DNA from: Paraliobacillus zengyii
GTDB lineage: Bacteria; Bacillota; Bacilli; Bacillales; Amphibacillaceae
Direction of reading: 5' to 3'
NCBI RefSeq assembly: GCF_003268595.1
Contig: NZ_CP029797.1
Coordinates: forward strand, 207,501-271,500
Length of the DNA: 64,000 nt
Below are positions 27,607 to 37,498 of this stretch, one piece after another. Both the position numbers and the translations under genes were made by a program. The notes beneath the pieces were generated by a model that saw nothing but the letters and a program-made list of their open reading frames with translations, made no database searches and was not told the DNA's origin. Position 1 is the stretch's first letter. Each line of letters starts with the position of its first letter.

Positions 27607-28053
27607 ATGTCAATGGTTGAAATTAATAAATATCTAAAGGATAAAGAGGCAAAGTGGCAAGAAGCGTTTTTAGAACTCAATAAAACGATTGCTGAGAATA
27701 TTCCCAGTGGTTTTGAGTTTGAAATGCAATACGGGATGCCTTCTTTCGTGGTGCCATTATCTATTTTTTCTGAAGGATACCATTGTAAATCGGATACACC
27801 GCTTCCTTTTATTAGCATAGGAATAAAAAAGAACCATATTGCTGTTTATCATATGGGGATCTATGCTGATGTGGAATTGCTAGGTTGGTTCCAACAAGAA
27901 TATCCTAAATTTGTATCAACAAAGCTTAATATGGGGAAAAGTTGTATTCGATTTACAAATCCTAAAAAAATTCCCTATGCATTAATTGGCGAGTTAGTAT
28001 CCAAAATTACGGTTGAAGAATGGATCGAAATGTATAAGGGCAATAAAGTCTAG
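27607..28053 (+). CDS. DUF1801-domain protein
   Basis: A 148-residue protein of the DUF1801 group (YdhG-like). The family's EMQYGMPSFVVPL segment is near residue 38, followed by PFISIGIKKNHIAVYHMGIY and GKSCIRFTNPKKIPYALIGE. Some members are described as iron-chaperone-like or as nucleic-acid-related; the function here is unknown. GGAGGGGTAAAC precedes the ATG. It stands alone, convergent with the VOC gene. Confidence 0.8.
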   Translation: MSMVEINKYLKDKEAKWQEAFLELNKTIAENIPSGFEFEMQYGMPSFVVPLSIFSEGYHCKSDTPLPFISIGIKKNHIAVYHMGIYADVELLGWFQQEYPKFVSTKLNMGKSCIRFTNPKKIPYALIGELVSKITVEEWIEMYKGNKV

Positions 28054-28084
28054 CATTATAGTAAGGTTGGCATAAGTTGTGCAA

Positions 28085-28504
28085 TTAATCATTTGTTGGA
28101 TAATCACAATACTCAATAATAGTCCCTTCCGTATCAGCGGGATTTAAGTAGATTAAGCGACGACCGTGTTTGTTTGTCCGTAATGTATCTTCTAATACAC
28201 GAATTCCTCGTTCCTCTAATTCAATTCGGGCATTATCCAAATTATCAACTTTGTAAGCTAAATGGTGAACACCTTTTCCCTTTTGTTTAATAAATTTGGC
28301 GATAGGAGAGGTTGTGTTATTGGTTGGTGCTAGTAACTCTGTTCGAAAACCATTCACTTCCATAATCGCAATCTCACTTTCTACACCGACAGCTTCACTT
28401 TTGTAGTGATCAATCAGTTCCGCACCTAAGACATTTTTATAAAATGAAATGCTATCCTCTATATTTCTAACTGCAACTCCAATATGATCTAGATTTTTTT
28501 CCAT
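28085..28504 (-). CDS. VOC-family protein, methylmalonyl-CoA epimerase type
   Basis: A 139-residue glyoxalase-fold protein with two beta-alpha-beta-beta-beta repeats. Metal-site residues expected in methylmalonyl-CoA epimerase are visible: His in LDHIGVAV (residue 7), His in GVHHLAYKVD (near 86) and Glu in GTIIEYCDYP (near 131). Signature segments such as SISFYKNVLGAE, TELLAPT and GRRLIYLNP match the epimerase subgroup. No methylmalonyl-CoA mutase gene is nearby, so the substrate is inferred from similarity only. AAGGAGA precedes the ATG. Confidence 0.75.
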   Translation of the reverse strand: MEKNLDHIGVAVRNIEDSISFYKNVLGAELIDHYKSEAVGVESEIAIMEVNGFRTELLAPTNNTTSPIAKFIKQKGKGVHHLAYKVDNLDNARIELEERGIRVLEDTLRTNKHGRRLIYLNPADTEGTIIEYCDYPTND

Positions 28505-28610
28505 AACGGTCTCCTTATAATTCAGTTTGCCTCATTATAACATATAACAACTATGCCTCTTTCTTGGCTGAATTTATTTGGATATAATTTTCATCTAATA
28601 CTGATAAAGT

Positions 28611-28671
28611 TGTCAATTTATAATTCTGTCAACATTAGTATTGACAAAACTAAATTTTGAAAGCGTTGCTT
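28611..28671 (+). promoter_or_regulatory. mtlA control region: inverted repeat and CcpA-like site
   Basis: TTGTCAA (28611) and TTGACAA (28641) form an inverted repeat with a further TGTCAA between them, reminiscent of MtlR operators. TGAAAGCGTTGCTT at 28658-28671 resembles a catabolite-responsive element. Both are inferred by eye. Confidence 0.45.
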
Positions 28672-28752
28672 TAAATATTGTATACGCTTTATTATTAAGG
28701 AGAAGGTTCATATGACTCATATTATTTTAAGTTAAGGAAGGGGAAATTTTTT

Positions 28753-30168
28753 ATGGCAGAAAAAGGGGTTCGCGAAAAAATACAACAGTTCGGTAGTTAT
28801 TTAAGTGGAATGATTATGCCAAATATTGCAGCATTTATTGCTTGGGGGATTATTACAGCTCTATTCATTGAGACTGGTTGGACGCCAAATGCAGATTTAG
28901 CAGAAATGGTAGACCCAATGATCAAATATTTATTACCACTCTTAATTGGTTTTACTGGTGGTAAAATGGTTTATGGCGTTCGTGGTGGTGTAGTTGGTGC
29001 TACAGCAACTATGGGTGTTATTGTTGGTGCCGATATTCCGATGTTTTTAGGTGCAATGTTAATGGGGCCTCTAGGTGGTTACCTAATTAAGAGTATTGAT
29101 AAACCACTACTACCAAAAATTCGTTCTGGTTTTGAAATGTTATATAATAATTTCTCGGCAGGTATATTAGCTGCGGTATTAGCAGGGGTAGCGATGAAAA
29201 TCATTGGTCCCGTTGTAGAAGGATTAAATAATCTTCTAGGATCAGGTGTTGAAGTAATTGTAAATGCAGGTTTATTACCATTAGCGAGTATTTTTATAGA
29301 ACCAGCTAAAGTGTTGTTTTTAAACAATGTTATAAATCATGGAATTTTAAGTCCTTTAGGTGTTGAAGAAGCAGCAGCAACAGGTAAATCTGTATTGTTC
29401 TTATTAGAAACCAATCCTGGACCAGGGCTAGGAATTTTGCTAGCATTCATGGTATTTGGAAAAGGAATGTCAAAGAGTTCAGCTTATGGAGCTTCTGTTA
29501 TTCACTTTTTAGGTGGTATTCATGAGATTTATTTCCCGTATATATTGATGAAACCAGCATTAATTTTAGCAGCTATTGGTGGTGGAGCAACAGGTGTACT
29601 AACATTTACTATATTTAATGCAGGATTGTCTGCTACGCCATCTCCGGGAAGTATTTTTGCATTAATAGCAATGACTCCAAGAGGTAATCATATTGGTGTA
29701 CTACTAGGTGTTATCGCCGCGACAGCCGTTTCATTCTTAATTGCTTCAGTCATTCTTAAATCAAGTAAAGATGATAAAGAGGAAGATATTGAAACAGCAG
29801 CAGGTAAAATGGAAGGAATGAAAGGCAAAAAGAGTTCTGTAGCAGATTCATTTGCAAGTCACAAAGATAATGTTACATCACTAAATGCAGAAAACGTAAA
29901 TAAAGTTATCTTTGCTTGTGATGCAGGTATGGGTTCCAGTGCAATGGGAGCATCGTTACTAAGAGATAAATTCAAGAAAGCAAATATAGGTATTGAAGTT
30001 ACTAATACAGCAATAAATGATATACCAAGTGATGCAGATATTGTTATTACACATAAAGATCTTACCGATCGTGCGAAGGCTAAATTACCAGGAGCACAAC
30101 ACATTTCGGTAGAAAACTTTTTGAATAGTCCTAAATATGAAGAACTTGTATCACAATTAAAAAAATAA
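28753..30168 (+). CDS. mtlA: PTS mannitol transporter subunit IICB (MtlA)
   Basis: Takes up and phosphorylates mannitol to mannitol-1-phosphate. A 471-residue membrane protein: the IIC domain (about 1-345) has many hydrophobic helices and the conserved GGIHEIYFPY; the IIB domain (about 375-471) has the phosphorylated cysteine in VIFACDAGMGSSAMGASLL. No IIA domain is attached; it is supplied by mtlF downstream. The order mtlA-mtlR-mtlF-mtlD is the usual Bacillus and Geobacillus arrangement. The start follows AAGGAAGGGG. A terminator separates it from mtlR. Confidence 0.96.
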   Translation: MAEKGVREKIQQFGSYLSGMIMPNIAAFIAWGIITALFIETGWTPNADLAEMVDPMIKYLLPLLIGFTGGKMVYGVRGGVVGATATMGVIVGADIPMFLGAMLMGPLGGYLIKSIDKPLLPKIRSGFEMLYNNFSAGILAAVLAGVAMKIIGPVVEGLNNLLGSGVEVIVNAGLLPLASIFIEPAKVLFLNNVINHGILSPLGVEEAAATGKSVLFLLETNPGPGLGILLAFMVFGKGMSKSSAYGASVIHFLGGIHEIYFPYILMKPALILAAIGGGATGVLTFTIFNAGLSATPSPGSIFALIAMTPRGNHIGVLLGVIAATAVSFLIASVILKSSKDDKEEDIETAAGKMEGMKGKKSSVADSFASHKDNVTSLNAENVNKVIFACDAGMGSSAMGASLLRDKFKKANIGIEVTNTAINDIPSDADIVITHKDLTDRAKAKLPGAQHISVENFLNSPKYEELVSQLKK

Positions 30169-30178
30169 GTACGTAATT

Positions 30179-30223
30179 ATAGCCTTAACTTTCACTCTCA
30201 GTTGAAAGTTAAGGCTTTTTAGA
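30179..30223 (+). terminator. Terminator after mtlA
   Basis: Stem AGCCTTAACTTTCA / TGAAAGTTAAGGCT followed by TTTT. Confidence 0.88.
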
Positions 30224-30393
30224 AACAAACAATTTAAAAAGTTATTAAATAATGGCAACAACTTTTAAGACGAAAATAGTTCTGGAACTGATTGAATACT
30301 TTATTTTAAAAGGTATAGTATAGACATACGGTGTTGCTTTTCTATTTGTGTCAACATGTTCTGCTTTTAACACACCATTAGGAGGTGATCAGA

Positions 30394-32490
30394 CTGTACA
30401 TCTCTGGAAGAGAAAGAAAAATCATTGAACTTTTGTTACTGCAAGAAAATGGTGCAACGATTCAACAATTAGCTAGCAATTTAGAAGTTAGTGGTAGAAC
30501 CATACATCGAGATTTAAAAAGCGTTGAAGATACTTTAGATTATTATCAGCTAAGTTTAAACAAAAAATCCGGTGTTGGGGTAAAAGTAAATGGAAGTAAG
30601 GAAAATAAACGAAAACTAAGCTTGGCTATAACACAAGTGGAACACACAGATTATACGCCAGATGAACGCCAGGCAATTATCCTATCTACCTTATTGGAGA
30701 CAAGTGAACCAATAAAGTTGTTTACATTGGCTAATGAGTTACACGTGACGATTGCAACTGTAAGCAATGATTTAGACAAAATTAGTGAGATTTTAGAAAC
30801 GTACGAACTAAAGCTTATTCGAAAAAGAGGTTATGGAGTAAATATCTCTGGTAGTGAATCCAATAAAAGATCTGCTTTAAGTTTTCTGATTTCTAAATAT
30901 GTAGATGAGTTAGATTTTATTATATTTATCAAAGAAAATATCGAAAAAAAATCAAAACAACAATTAGATTCGATCTCAGAGAGACTGTTAGGTCTTGTAG
31001 ATCAATCAAAGTTAGTCACGATAGAAAAAAGTATAGATCATGTACGTAATGAACTACCTTATGAGCTTGCTGATAGTGCGCACATCGGGTTGGTTGTCCA
31101 TTTAGCTCTTGCTATTGAACGTTTACAGCAAGGAGAGCGTATTCGATTCGACTTAAACTATTTGAATGAAATAAAAGATACCAAAGAATACGAAATTGCC
31201 AAAAACATTATAAATGATTTAGAAGTTGCTTTTCATATGAGCATACCTAAAGATGAGATTGGTTACATTACAATGCACCTTCTTGGAGCAAAAATAAGAT
31301 CTGATCATGACTATTTAGTTGAGGAATCATCTTTAGATATTGCATTCAAAGCAAGAGAATTAATTAATTATGTTGGCGATAGATTAGAAGTGAATTTAAC
31401 AGAAAATAAGCATTTATTTAACGATCTAGTTACACATCTAAAACCGACTATGTACAGAATTCAAAAAGGTATGCACATTAAAAATCCCTTATTAACGGAG
31501 ATATTAAATGATTATAAAGAATTATTCATCACTCTAGAGGATGGTTGTAAAGAGGTATTCCTTGGTACTGAATTTCCGCAAGAAGAGATTGCTTACCTTG
31601 TGCTACATTTTGCTTCAGCTACAATCCGTCGTGAGGAACCATCTGAATTAACTGTTTTGGTTATTTGTTCAAGTGGCATAGGAACTTCAAAAATGCTAGC
31701 AACACGTTTGATTCAGGAAATTCCTGAAATTGCAAAAATAGATAATCGTTCGTTATTTGAGCTAGATGAAATTAATTTAAATTCATATAATCTTGTTATA
31801 TCAACTATTGCATTTCGAGAAAAAATAAGTAACTATATCTTGGTTTCACCCATTCTCACAGAGAAAGAGATTGATAGAATTAAAACTATTGTAAGGCAGC
31901 AACGTAAAACCGGTGCCAAGAAACAATTGGTTACTGAGTCAATAGTAGAAGGTGATCCGCAAGAACGGATTGTTACAAGATTACAACGTATGCAAAATTA
32001 TTCAAAAGTAACGCTTGATTTACTTATAGAGTTTAAGGTTCACTCGATCAAAGAGATCTTAACTAAGGAAGAAATTTTAGAAGTTGCCTGTGAAAATTTA
32101 AAAGAAGCACAGAACATTAATAATAGCGCAGGCGTGTTTAAAGCTCTTGTTACTCGTGAAAACCTTGGTGGGATAGGTATTCCAGATACTTCTTTAGCAC
32201 TTTATCATGCAAGAAGTGAATTTGTAAGAAAGCCGTCGTTCACTATATATGCATTAGAACATCCTGTTACTATAGTCGGAATGGATGATCAAGACATGCA
32301 AGCAAACACATTTCTTTTAATGCTCTTGCCTGAACATAGTAATAGTGAAAGTATGGAGATATTAAGTTATATTAGTGGATTAATTATTAGTGATCAACAA
32401 AGTATTACTACCTTTCAATCACAACAAGAAAGTATAATCAGTCAATTTTTATACCAACATCTAAATTCGTTTATTAATGACAAGTTATAA
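30394..32490 (+). CDS. mtlR: Mannitol operon transcriptional activator MtlR, probable CUG start
   Basis: PTS-regulated activator of about 698 residues. Domains in order: two N-terminal helix-turn-helix units (about 1-160; NLEVSGRTIHRDLKSVEDTL, then NELHVTIATVSNDLDK), two PTS regulation domains (about 185-410) with conserved histidines, a IIB-like domain with the cysteine in VICSSGIGTSKMLATRL, and a C-terminal IIA-like domain (about 545-695). Phosphorylation at these sites couples transcription to mannitol and glucose supply. GGAGG at 30381-30385 is 8 bp from CTG at 30394, and CTG gives the family N-terminus (M/L)YISGRER. The only other start, GTG at 30385, overlaps the ribosome binding site itself. 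No ATG fits. Confidence 0.9.
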   Translation: MYISGRERKIIELLLLQENGATIQQLASNLEVSGRTIHRDLKSVEDTLDYYQLSLNKKSGVGVKVNGSKENKRKLSLAITQVEHTDYTPDERQAIILSTLLETSEPIKLFTLANELHVTIATVSNDLDKISEILETYELKLIRKRGYGVNISGSESNKRSALSFLISKYVDELDFIIFIKENIEKKSKQQLDSISERLLGLVDQSKLVTIEKSIDHVRNELPYELADSAHIGLVVHLALAIERLQQGERIRFDLNYLNEIKDTKEYEIAKNIINDLEVAFHMSIPKDEIGYITMHLLGAKIRSDHDYLVEESSLDIAFKARELINYVGDRLEVNLTENKHLFNDLVTHLKPTMYRIQKGMHIKNPLLTEILNDYKELFITLEDGCKEVFLGTEFPQEEIAYLVLHFASATIRREEPSELTVLVICSSGIGTSKMLATRLIQEIPEIAKIDNRSLFELDEINLNSYNLVISTIAFREKISNYILVSPILTEKEIDRIKTIVRQQRKTGAKKQLVTESIVEGDPQERIVTRLQRMQNYSKVTLDLLIEFKVHSIKEILTKEEILEVACENLKEAQNINNSAGVFKALVTRENLGGIGIPDTSLALYHARSEFVRKPSFTIYALEHPVTIVGMDDQDMQANTFLLMLLPEHSNSESMEILSYISGLIISDQQSITTFQSQQESIISQFLYQHLNSFINDKL

Positions 32491-32510
32491 AATAATAAGG
32501 AGTGTCGAAA

Positions 32511-32945
32511 ATGGCAAAAGAAATACTAACAAAAGATAATATTACATTAAATGCTTCATTAACAAATAAGGAAGAAGCAATACGTTTTACAGGGAAAATT
32601 TTAGTGGAAAATGGCTATGTCGAATCATCATATGTAGAAAAAATGCTAGAAAGAGAAGAATTAACTACTACTTATATTGGTAATAATGTTGCAATCCCAC
32701 ATGGTACAGAAGATGCAAAAGGTGCTGTAAAAGAAACGGGATTATCTGTTGTTATTTCTCCTGAAGGTGTTGATTTTAATGGCAACACGGTCAATATCTT
32801 AATAGGTATAGCTGGAAAGGGAAATGAGCATTTAGAAATTTTATCGAAAATTGCTCTTGTTTGTGCGGATGAAGGAAATATTCAAAAATTAATTAATGCT
32901 TCAACTAAAGAAGAAATTATGGAACTATTTAGCGAGGTGAATTAA
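32511..32945 (+). CDS. mtlF: PTS mannitol transporter subunit IIA (MtlF)
   Basis: A 144-residue mannitol/fructose-type IIA protein that passes phosphate from HPr to the IIB cysteine of MtlA. The active histidine is in YIGNNVAIPHGTEDAK near residue 62. AAGGAG, 8 bp before the ATG at 32511, supports this start rather than an in-frame GTG three codons earlier. It lies 20 bp after mtlR and abuts mtlD with no gap, so the three are one transcription unit. Confidence 0.95.
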   Translation: MAKEILTKDNITLNASLTNKEEAIRFTGKILVENGYVESSYVEKMLEREELTTTYIGNNVAIPHGTEDAKGAVKETGLSVVISPEGVDFNGNTVNILIGIAGKGNEHLEILSKIALVCADEGNIQKLINASTKEEIMELFSEVN

Positions 32946-34109
32946 ATGGAAGCTGTACACTTTGGTGCTGGTAATATTGGACGTGGATTTATTGGATCTC
33001 TACTCTACAGATCCAATTTCCACACTACATTTGTCGATGTAAACAAAGAAGTGATTAATGCAATTAACGAAAAAAATCAATACAAGGTTATTTTAGCTTC
33101 TGAGCAGCAAGAGGAAGAGATTGTTGAAAATATAACAGGGATGAACAGTTTAGAAGACCCAGAGTCAGTTGTAGATCAGATTGTAAAAGCGGATATTATT
33201 ACTACAGCTGTAGGACCTAATGTATTGTCAATTATTGCAAAACTAATTGCGAAGGGGTTAACAAAACGGATTAAACAAACCACTACCCCTCTTAATATTA
33301 TTGCTTGTGAAAATATGATTGGTGGTAGTGCCCTCCTTAAGGAAAAAGTGTTAGAGTATATTGATGAAGCAGATAAAGAGACATTTGAAGAATTATTTGC
33401 TTTTCCAAATGCAGCTGTTGACCGTATTGTACCAAACCAAACGAATAAAGATATATTAACGGTTTCCGTTGAACCCTATTTTGAGTGGGTTATAGAAGAT
33501 GATCTCATAAAAGGGGAAAGCCCCCCTATCGATGGCGTAACGTATGTACGTGATTTAGGTCCTTTTATTGAACGAAAACTATTCACTGTTAATACAGGTC
33601 ATGCAGTTGCAGCTTATCTAGGCTACTATCTTGGTTACCAGACGATTAAAGAGGCAATGGACGCACCTATTGTAAAGTCATTTGTTATGGCAACATTAAA
33701 AGAAACTGGTGCTGTTTTAGTGAAACAATATGGTTTTGAAGCAGAAAAGCATCAACAATATATTGATAAAATCATAAATCGTTTCTTAAACCCACACATT
33801 TCTGATGAAGTAACACGTGTTGGAAGGGGACCATTGCGTAAATTAGGAGGAAATGATCGTTTAATTCGTCCGGCTAGTTTATACTTAGAAACTTTAGAAA
33901 AAGAACCGACGTATTTAGCAAAAGCGATCGCTGCAACTCTTCAATTTGACTATAGAGAAGATGAGGAAGCTGTATCCTTACAAAAAAGCATAAAAGAACA
34001 AGGATATGAAAAAGCACTTCTAGCTGTTTCAGGGTTAGATAAAGACCATCCGTTAATTCCAATTGTTTTAAAAGAGTTAGAGACATTAAACGAAATAAAA
34101 GCTAACTAA
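32946..34109 (+). CDS. mtlD: Mannitol-1-phosphate 5-dehydrogenase (MtlD)
   Basis: Oxidises mannitol-1-phosphate to fructose-6-phosphate with NAD+. The 387 residues match the family. The N-terminal Rossmann motif is VHFGAGNIGRGFIG, and a polyol-dehydrogenase helical domain follows with the conserved signature KLFTVNTGHAVAAYLGY, which holds catalytic lysine, asparagine and histidine. The ATG begins on the base after the mtlF stop codon. The ribosome binding site (GAGGTGA) is inside mtlF. A strong terminator follows. Confidence 0.97.
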   Translation: MEAVHFGAGNIGRGFIGSLLYRSNFHTTFVDVNKEVINAINEKNQYKVILASEQQEEEIVENITGMNSLEDPESVVDQIVKADIITTAVGPNVLSIIAKLIAKGLTKRIKQTTTPLNIIACENMIGGSALLKEKVLEYIDEADKETFEELFAFPNAAVDRIVPNQTNKDILTVSVEPYFEWVIEDDLIKGESPPIDGVTYVRDLGPFIERKLFTVNTGHAVAAYLGYYLGYQTIKEAMDAPIVKSFVMATLKETGAVLVKQYGFEAEKHQQYIDKIINRFLNPHISDEVTRVGRGPLRKLGGNDRLIRPASLYLETLEKEPTYLAKAIAATLQFDYREDEEAVSLQKSIKEQGYEKALLAVSGLDKDHPLIPIVLKELETLNEIKAN

Positions 34110-34133
34110 ATATAGTTGAAATAGAATAGTAAA

Positions 34134-34176
34134 CAAATAAACCCCATCAAAGGTGCATGATGGGGTTTATTTGTTT
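34134..34176 (+). terminator. Terminator after mtlD
   Basis: Stem AAATAAACCCCATCA / TGATGGGGTTTATTT, then TGTTT. Confidence 0.92.
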
Positions 34177-34455
34177 ACTATTCTCTCTAATAAATGACTG
34201 TTGTCTTTTTATAACACAGTTACATTAAAGAGGTAGGAATCAGGGGCAAGTAGGATGAGGGTTTAGTTGGATAGAGTGGTTTAGTGAAATTTAATTTCTT
34301 TTCATTCATTATTATATTTCAAAAATCCATAGCTTGCATATAATTTCAATCCAAGAGTTGTCGGATTTAAAAATGTTTCCATTAATCAAATGAAGTGTAT
34401 TCTTAAAAAATTATCATTGACGGATAGAGGTAGATAAAGATACACTGATACAATC

Positions 34456-34474
34456 GATAATGATTATCGATATC
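34456..34474 (+). promoter_or_regulatory. Fur box upstream of the Btr-like regulator
   Basis: GATAATGATTATCGATATC matches the 19-bp Fur consensus GATAATGATTATCATTATC at 17 of 19 positions. It is the main feature of the 575-bp gap between mtlD and the regulator gene; the rest of the gap holds nothing I can name. Confidence 0.75.
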
Positions 34475-34685
34475 ATTTACATAAAGATCTTAAGAAACTA
34501 AACTTGTAGAAAATGAAATTTAATATGAGTGGAAAGAAGGAAATAACCTTTCATCTACCTATGGTTCTAGCTATTATTTAGGAGTGACTAAGTTTAAACA
34601 CCAAGATAGGTAGACGTATGATTGATGGTAAAAGAAATCGAATAACAAATAATATACAGGCGTCGAGGGAAGAGGGTAATAAGAA

Positions 34686-36335
34686 ATGAACAAGGTTGAA
34701 AACGATCAATCAATCTTTTATCAGGCGATGTATGAAATACTGAATGTAGAATGCTTAGATTGTAAACCTGGCTGGCAGTTTGAAGAAAAGACAATTGATC
34801 ATCATACAATTTTTTTTATTGTAAAAGGAAAAGGTGAAATAGTTATCAATAAACAGCTTATGACGATGTCACAGAAGAATATATTTATACTTCTTCCTGG
34901 TATGAAGGTTGAAGCCTATAACACAAATGAGAGTAGCTTAGAATTGTATAGATTGTCTTTTGAAATATTTCGTATATCAGAAAAAACGAACCAGTATAGA
35001 GTGTATGAGAAGGATACCACCTTCCCTAAAGAGGGGCAGATTCCTTTAGAGTTACATGGGTCACTTATTCGCCTAATGGAGCTCTTAATAGAAAGTTGGC
35101 ATTCAACAATTAAAAGTCAGCAATTTAAAGGACAGATTTATTTGCGTGAAATCATCAATGAAATACTTAATAACGATTTCCTTATGACAAATGAGTCGAC
35201 AACTCGATCATTTGAACAGTCCATTAAGCATATACAAAACATGTACCATTCGGAGTTAAGACTTGATAAGCTTTCTCGATTGGCGGGGATGCATTCAACC
35301 TATTTTTCTTCACAGTTTAAGAAAAAAATAGGTAAGGGTCCGATCGAATATATAACCGATTTGCGCATGAATCGGGCCAAAGAGTTAATGCTTTTTTCAA
35401 ATGACAAAATTCGGGATATTGCTCGGATGGTAGGATACAATGATGAATTTTATTTTAGTCGCCGATTTAAAGCAAAACAGGGAATGGCACCAACCGTTTA
35501 TATAAAAAATATCCGTAGAAATATTGTGCCACTCTCATATGCATATACGGATCATTTGGTCACTCTAGGTGTCGTTCCTCATGCGGCACATATTGCAAAA
35601 GAATTCACTTATATAACAAAGCAGGTTTCGATTCCATTTGAGCGTTCGCAATCATGGGGATTTCAAAGACAAGCACTAATGGAAGTGAAACCAGACTTTG
35701 TTGTGTGTAAAGAAAATATCGCTGCAAAAGTGAGAGAAAACTTGGCTGATATTGCCCCAATCATTGTGATTCCTTGGATACGTATGGATATATTTGATCA
35801 TCTAAAGCAAATCGCACAGTTAGTTAATAAAGAAAAAGAAGCAGAAGAGTGGATTTACAGTTATGAGCAAAAAGTCAAAATTGCAAGAAAAAAAGTGGAG
35901 ACTGTTATCGGTGGAGCCACTGTAGCCATTTGCAGCATCACCGACAACGGATTTAGAATGTATGGCAATCGAAATATGGGTCATGTTTATTACCGCTCAT
36001 TACAGCTCCAACCTCCTGAAAAGTTGCGTAAGGAATTAGAGAAATATCCTGTTGGAACGGGTATTAACTGGCTACCTGTTGCTGCAGAAAATGTGATGGA
36101 TTATGAGGCCGATTATTTATTGATTACGGCCAAGTCGAAAGTACATGCCAGAAATAAGCTAAAGCAACTCCAAGCTTATCAATCGTGGCAGCGGCATCCA
36201 GCTGTAAAGGCTAAGCGAATTTACTATTTAAATACCTATCAGTGGATTGTTTACGCACCATATTCAGTTGAGAGGCAACTAGAGGAAGCAGTGTCCTTGT
36301 TTACGGAGTCAAAAAAGGTCTCTGCTCTGATCTGA
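34686..36335 (+). CDS. AraC-type activator fused to a siderophore-binding domain (Btr-like)
   Basis: A 549-residue fusion. An N-terminal cupin-like part (about 1-150) is followed by a double helix-turn-helix AraC domain (about 175-275; LDKLSRLAGMHSTYFSSQFK and IRDIARMVGYNDEFYFSRRF). The C-terminal 260 residues look like a periplasmic binding protein for iron-siderophores (PHAAHIAKEFTYIT, then RMDIFDHLKQIAQLVNKEKE). This is the architecture of B. subtilis Btr, which senses bacillibactin inside the cell and activates feuABC. It sits beside a Feu-type binding protein and permeases, so the same role is likely. A Fur box lies 210 bp upstream. Confidence 0.85.
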   Translation: MNKVENDQSIFYQAMYEILNVECLDCKPGWQFEEKTIDHHTIFFIVKGKGEIVINKQLMTMSQKNIFILLPGMKVEAYNTNESSLELYRLSFEIFRISEKTNQYRVYEKDTTFPKEGQIPLELHGSLIRLMELLIESWHSTIKSQQFKGQIYLREIINEILNNDFLMTNESTTRSFEQSIKHIQNMYHSELRLDKLSRLAGMHSTYFSSQFKKKIGKGPIEYITDLRMNRAKELMLFSNDKIRDIARMVGYNDEFYFSRRFKAKQGMAPTVYIKNIRRNIVPLSYAYTDHLVTLGVVPHAAHIAKEFTYITKQVSIPFERSQSWGFQRQALMEVKPDFVVCKENIAAKVRENLADIAPIIVIPWIRMDIFDHLKQIAQLVNKEKEAEEWIYSYEQKVKIARKKVETVIGGATVAICSITDNGFRMYGNRNMGHVYYRSLQLQPPEKLRKELEKYPVGTGINWLPVAAENVMDYEADYLLITAKSKVHARNKLKQLQAYQSWQRHPAVKAKRIYYLNTYQWIVYAPYSVERQLEEAVSLFTESKKVSALI

Positions 36336-36399
36336 AAATAATCCATGTTAATAATCATAAAAAATGACATGGATTCTATAAGAAATTAACTATACAATA

Positions 36400-36418
36400 A
36401 TTGAGAATGATTATTAAT
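36400..36418 (+). promoter_or_regulatory. Fur box upstream of the siderophore-binding lipoprotein
   Basis: ATTGAGAATGATTATTAAT, matching the core TGAGAATGATTATCA-type Fur site, about 30 bp before the gene. Confidence 0.6.
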
Positions 36419-36448
36419 CTAAATTATTATAAATTGGAGGGGGAAACA

Positions 36449-37444
36449 ATGAAAAATCATATATTACAATCAAAATCATTTTTACATCAGCTTTTGTTCG
36501 CTATAATGGCGGTTCTTATAATAATAATTATAACCGGATGTGGATCAACTTCTTCTAGTAATTCGAGTGTTGAATCAGAATCAACTATGGAAACGAATGA
36601 GGGAGAGTATCATGAAATTATTCATCAACTGGGTGTTACACAGGTTCCAGATGAACCAGAACGAATAGCAGTACTAAGTTCCAATTTCGTTGATAATTTA
36701 TATGTGTTTGATATTATACCAATAGTAGCTGGCGAATCAGCACTGTCGAATGAAAAAATATCTTCACTCTTGCCTCAGGATTTATATGAAGATGTTCAAT
36801 TCATCAGTGAAGACGAGGTCGACTTGGAAGTAATTCTGGCCGCAGAGCCTGATCTAATTATTGGACAAGAGAAAACTGGAAAAATATACGAGGAGCTTTC
36901 TAAAATTGCCCCTACGGTCATTTTGGGGAATGATGATTGGCGTGAAACACATTTTAATTTTGGTGAAATTCTAGGCAGAGATGAGGAAGCTCAGGCTTGG
37001 ATGGATCAATATGAACAAAAAGCAGAAGAAGCCAAACAAAAAATTTCCGAATCGATAGGAGAGGAAACAGTAGCTTTCATGCGGGTTTTACCTAAGGAGT
37101 TTAGGCTTCACGGAACAACTGACCAGCGATTTATTGATGGTACGCTTTTTCAGGATTTAGGATTAAACCCGGCGAACGGAGTCCCAGAGGAACGTCAAGC
37201 TATATCACTTGAAGGGATAGCATTAGTTAATGCTGATCATTTTTTCCTTGATTATAATACAGCCTCCCAGGAAAATGATCAGGCAATAGAAAGATATAAG
37301 TCACTGACTGAAAGTGTTATTTGGCAACAGCTGACAGCGGTGGAAAATGATAATGTCTATTTAGTTCCTGACTGGTTTATCCAAGTATCTCCTTATGCAA
37401 GATCAATGGTAATAGACTATGTGGTTGAGACATTAGTTGAGTAA
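36449..37444 (+). CDS. Iron-siderophore ABC transporter binding lipoprotein
   Basis: A 331-residue extracytoplasmic solute-binding protein of the FeuA/FhuD class. The signal peptide is a lipoprotein type, with hydrophobic core LLFAIMAVLIIIII and lipobox ITGC, then an acidic serine-rich linker. The binding-protein fold starts HQLGVTQVPDEPERIAVLSS and ends with VPDWFIQVSPYARSMVIDYV. The ATG at 36449 follows GGAGGGGG; the in-frame ATG 16 codons earlier overlaps the Fur box. It lies between the Btr-like activator and two FecCD permeases. The substrate is probably a catecholate siderophore if the Btr comparison holds. Confidence 0.9.
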   Translation: MKNHILQSKSFLHQLLFAIMAVLIIIIITGCGSTSSSNSSVESESTMETNEGEYHEIIHQLGVTQVPDEPERIAVLSSNFVDNLYVFDIIPIVAGESALSNEKISSLLPQDLYEDVQFISEDEVDLEVILAAEPDLIIGQEKTGKIYEELSKIAPTVILGNDDWRETHFNFGEILGRDEEAQAWMDQYEQKAEEAKQKISESIGEETVAFMRVLPKEFRLHGTTDQRFIDGTLFQDLGLNPANGVPEERQAISLEGIALVNADHFFLDYNTASQENDQAIERYKSLTESVIWQQLTAVENDNVYLVPDWFIQVSPYARSMVIDYVVETLVE

Positions 37445-37448
37445 AGAT

Positions 37449-37498
37449 AGAAAACCAGTGTGATTTGTAATAAAGACAAAGCTATACTGGTTTTCTAT
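37449..37498 (+). terminator. Terminator after the siderophore-binding lipoprotein
   Basis: Stem GAAAACCAGT / ACTGGTTTTC with a 27-nt loop, followed by TATTTT. Confidence 0.6.
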
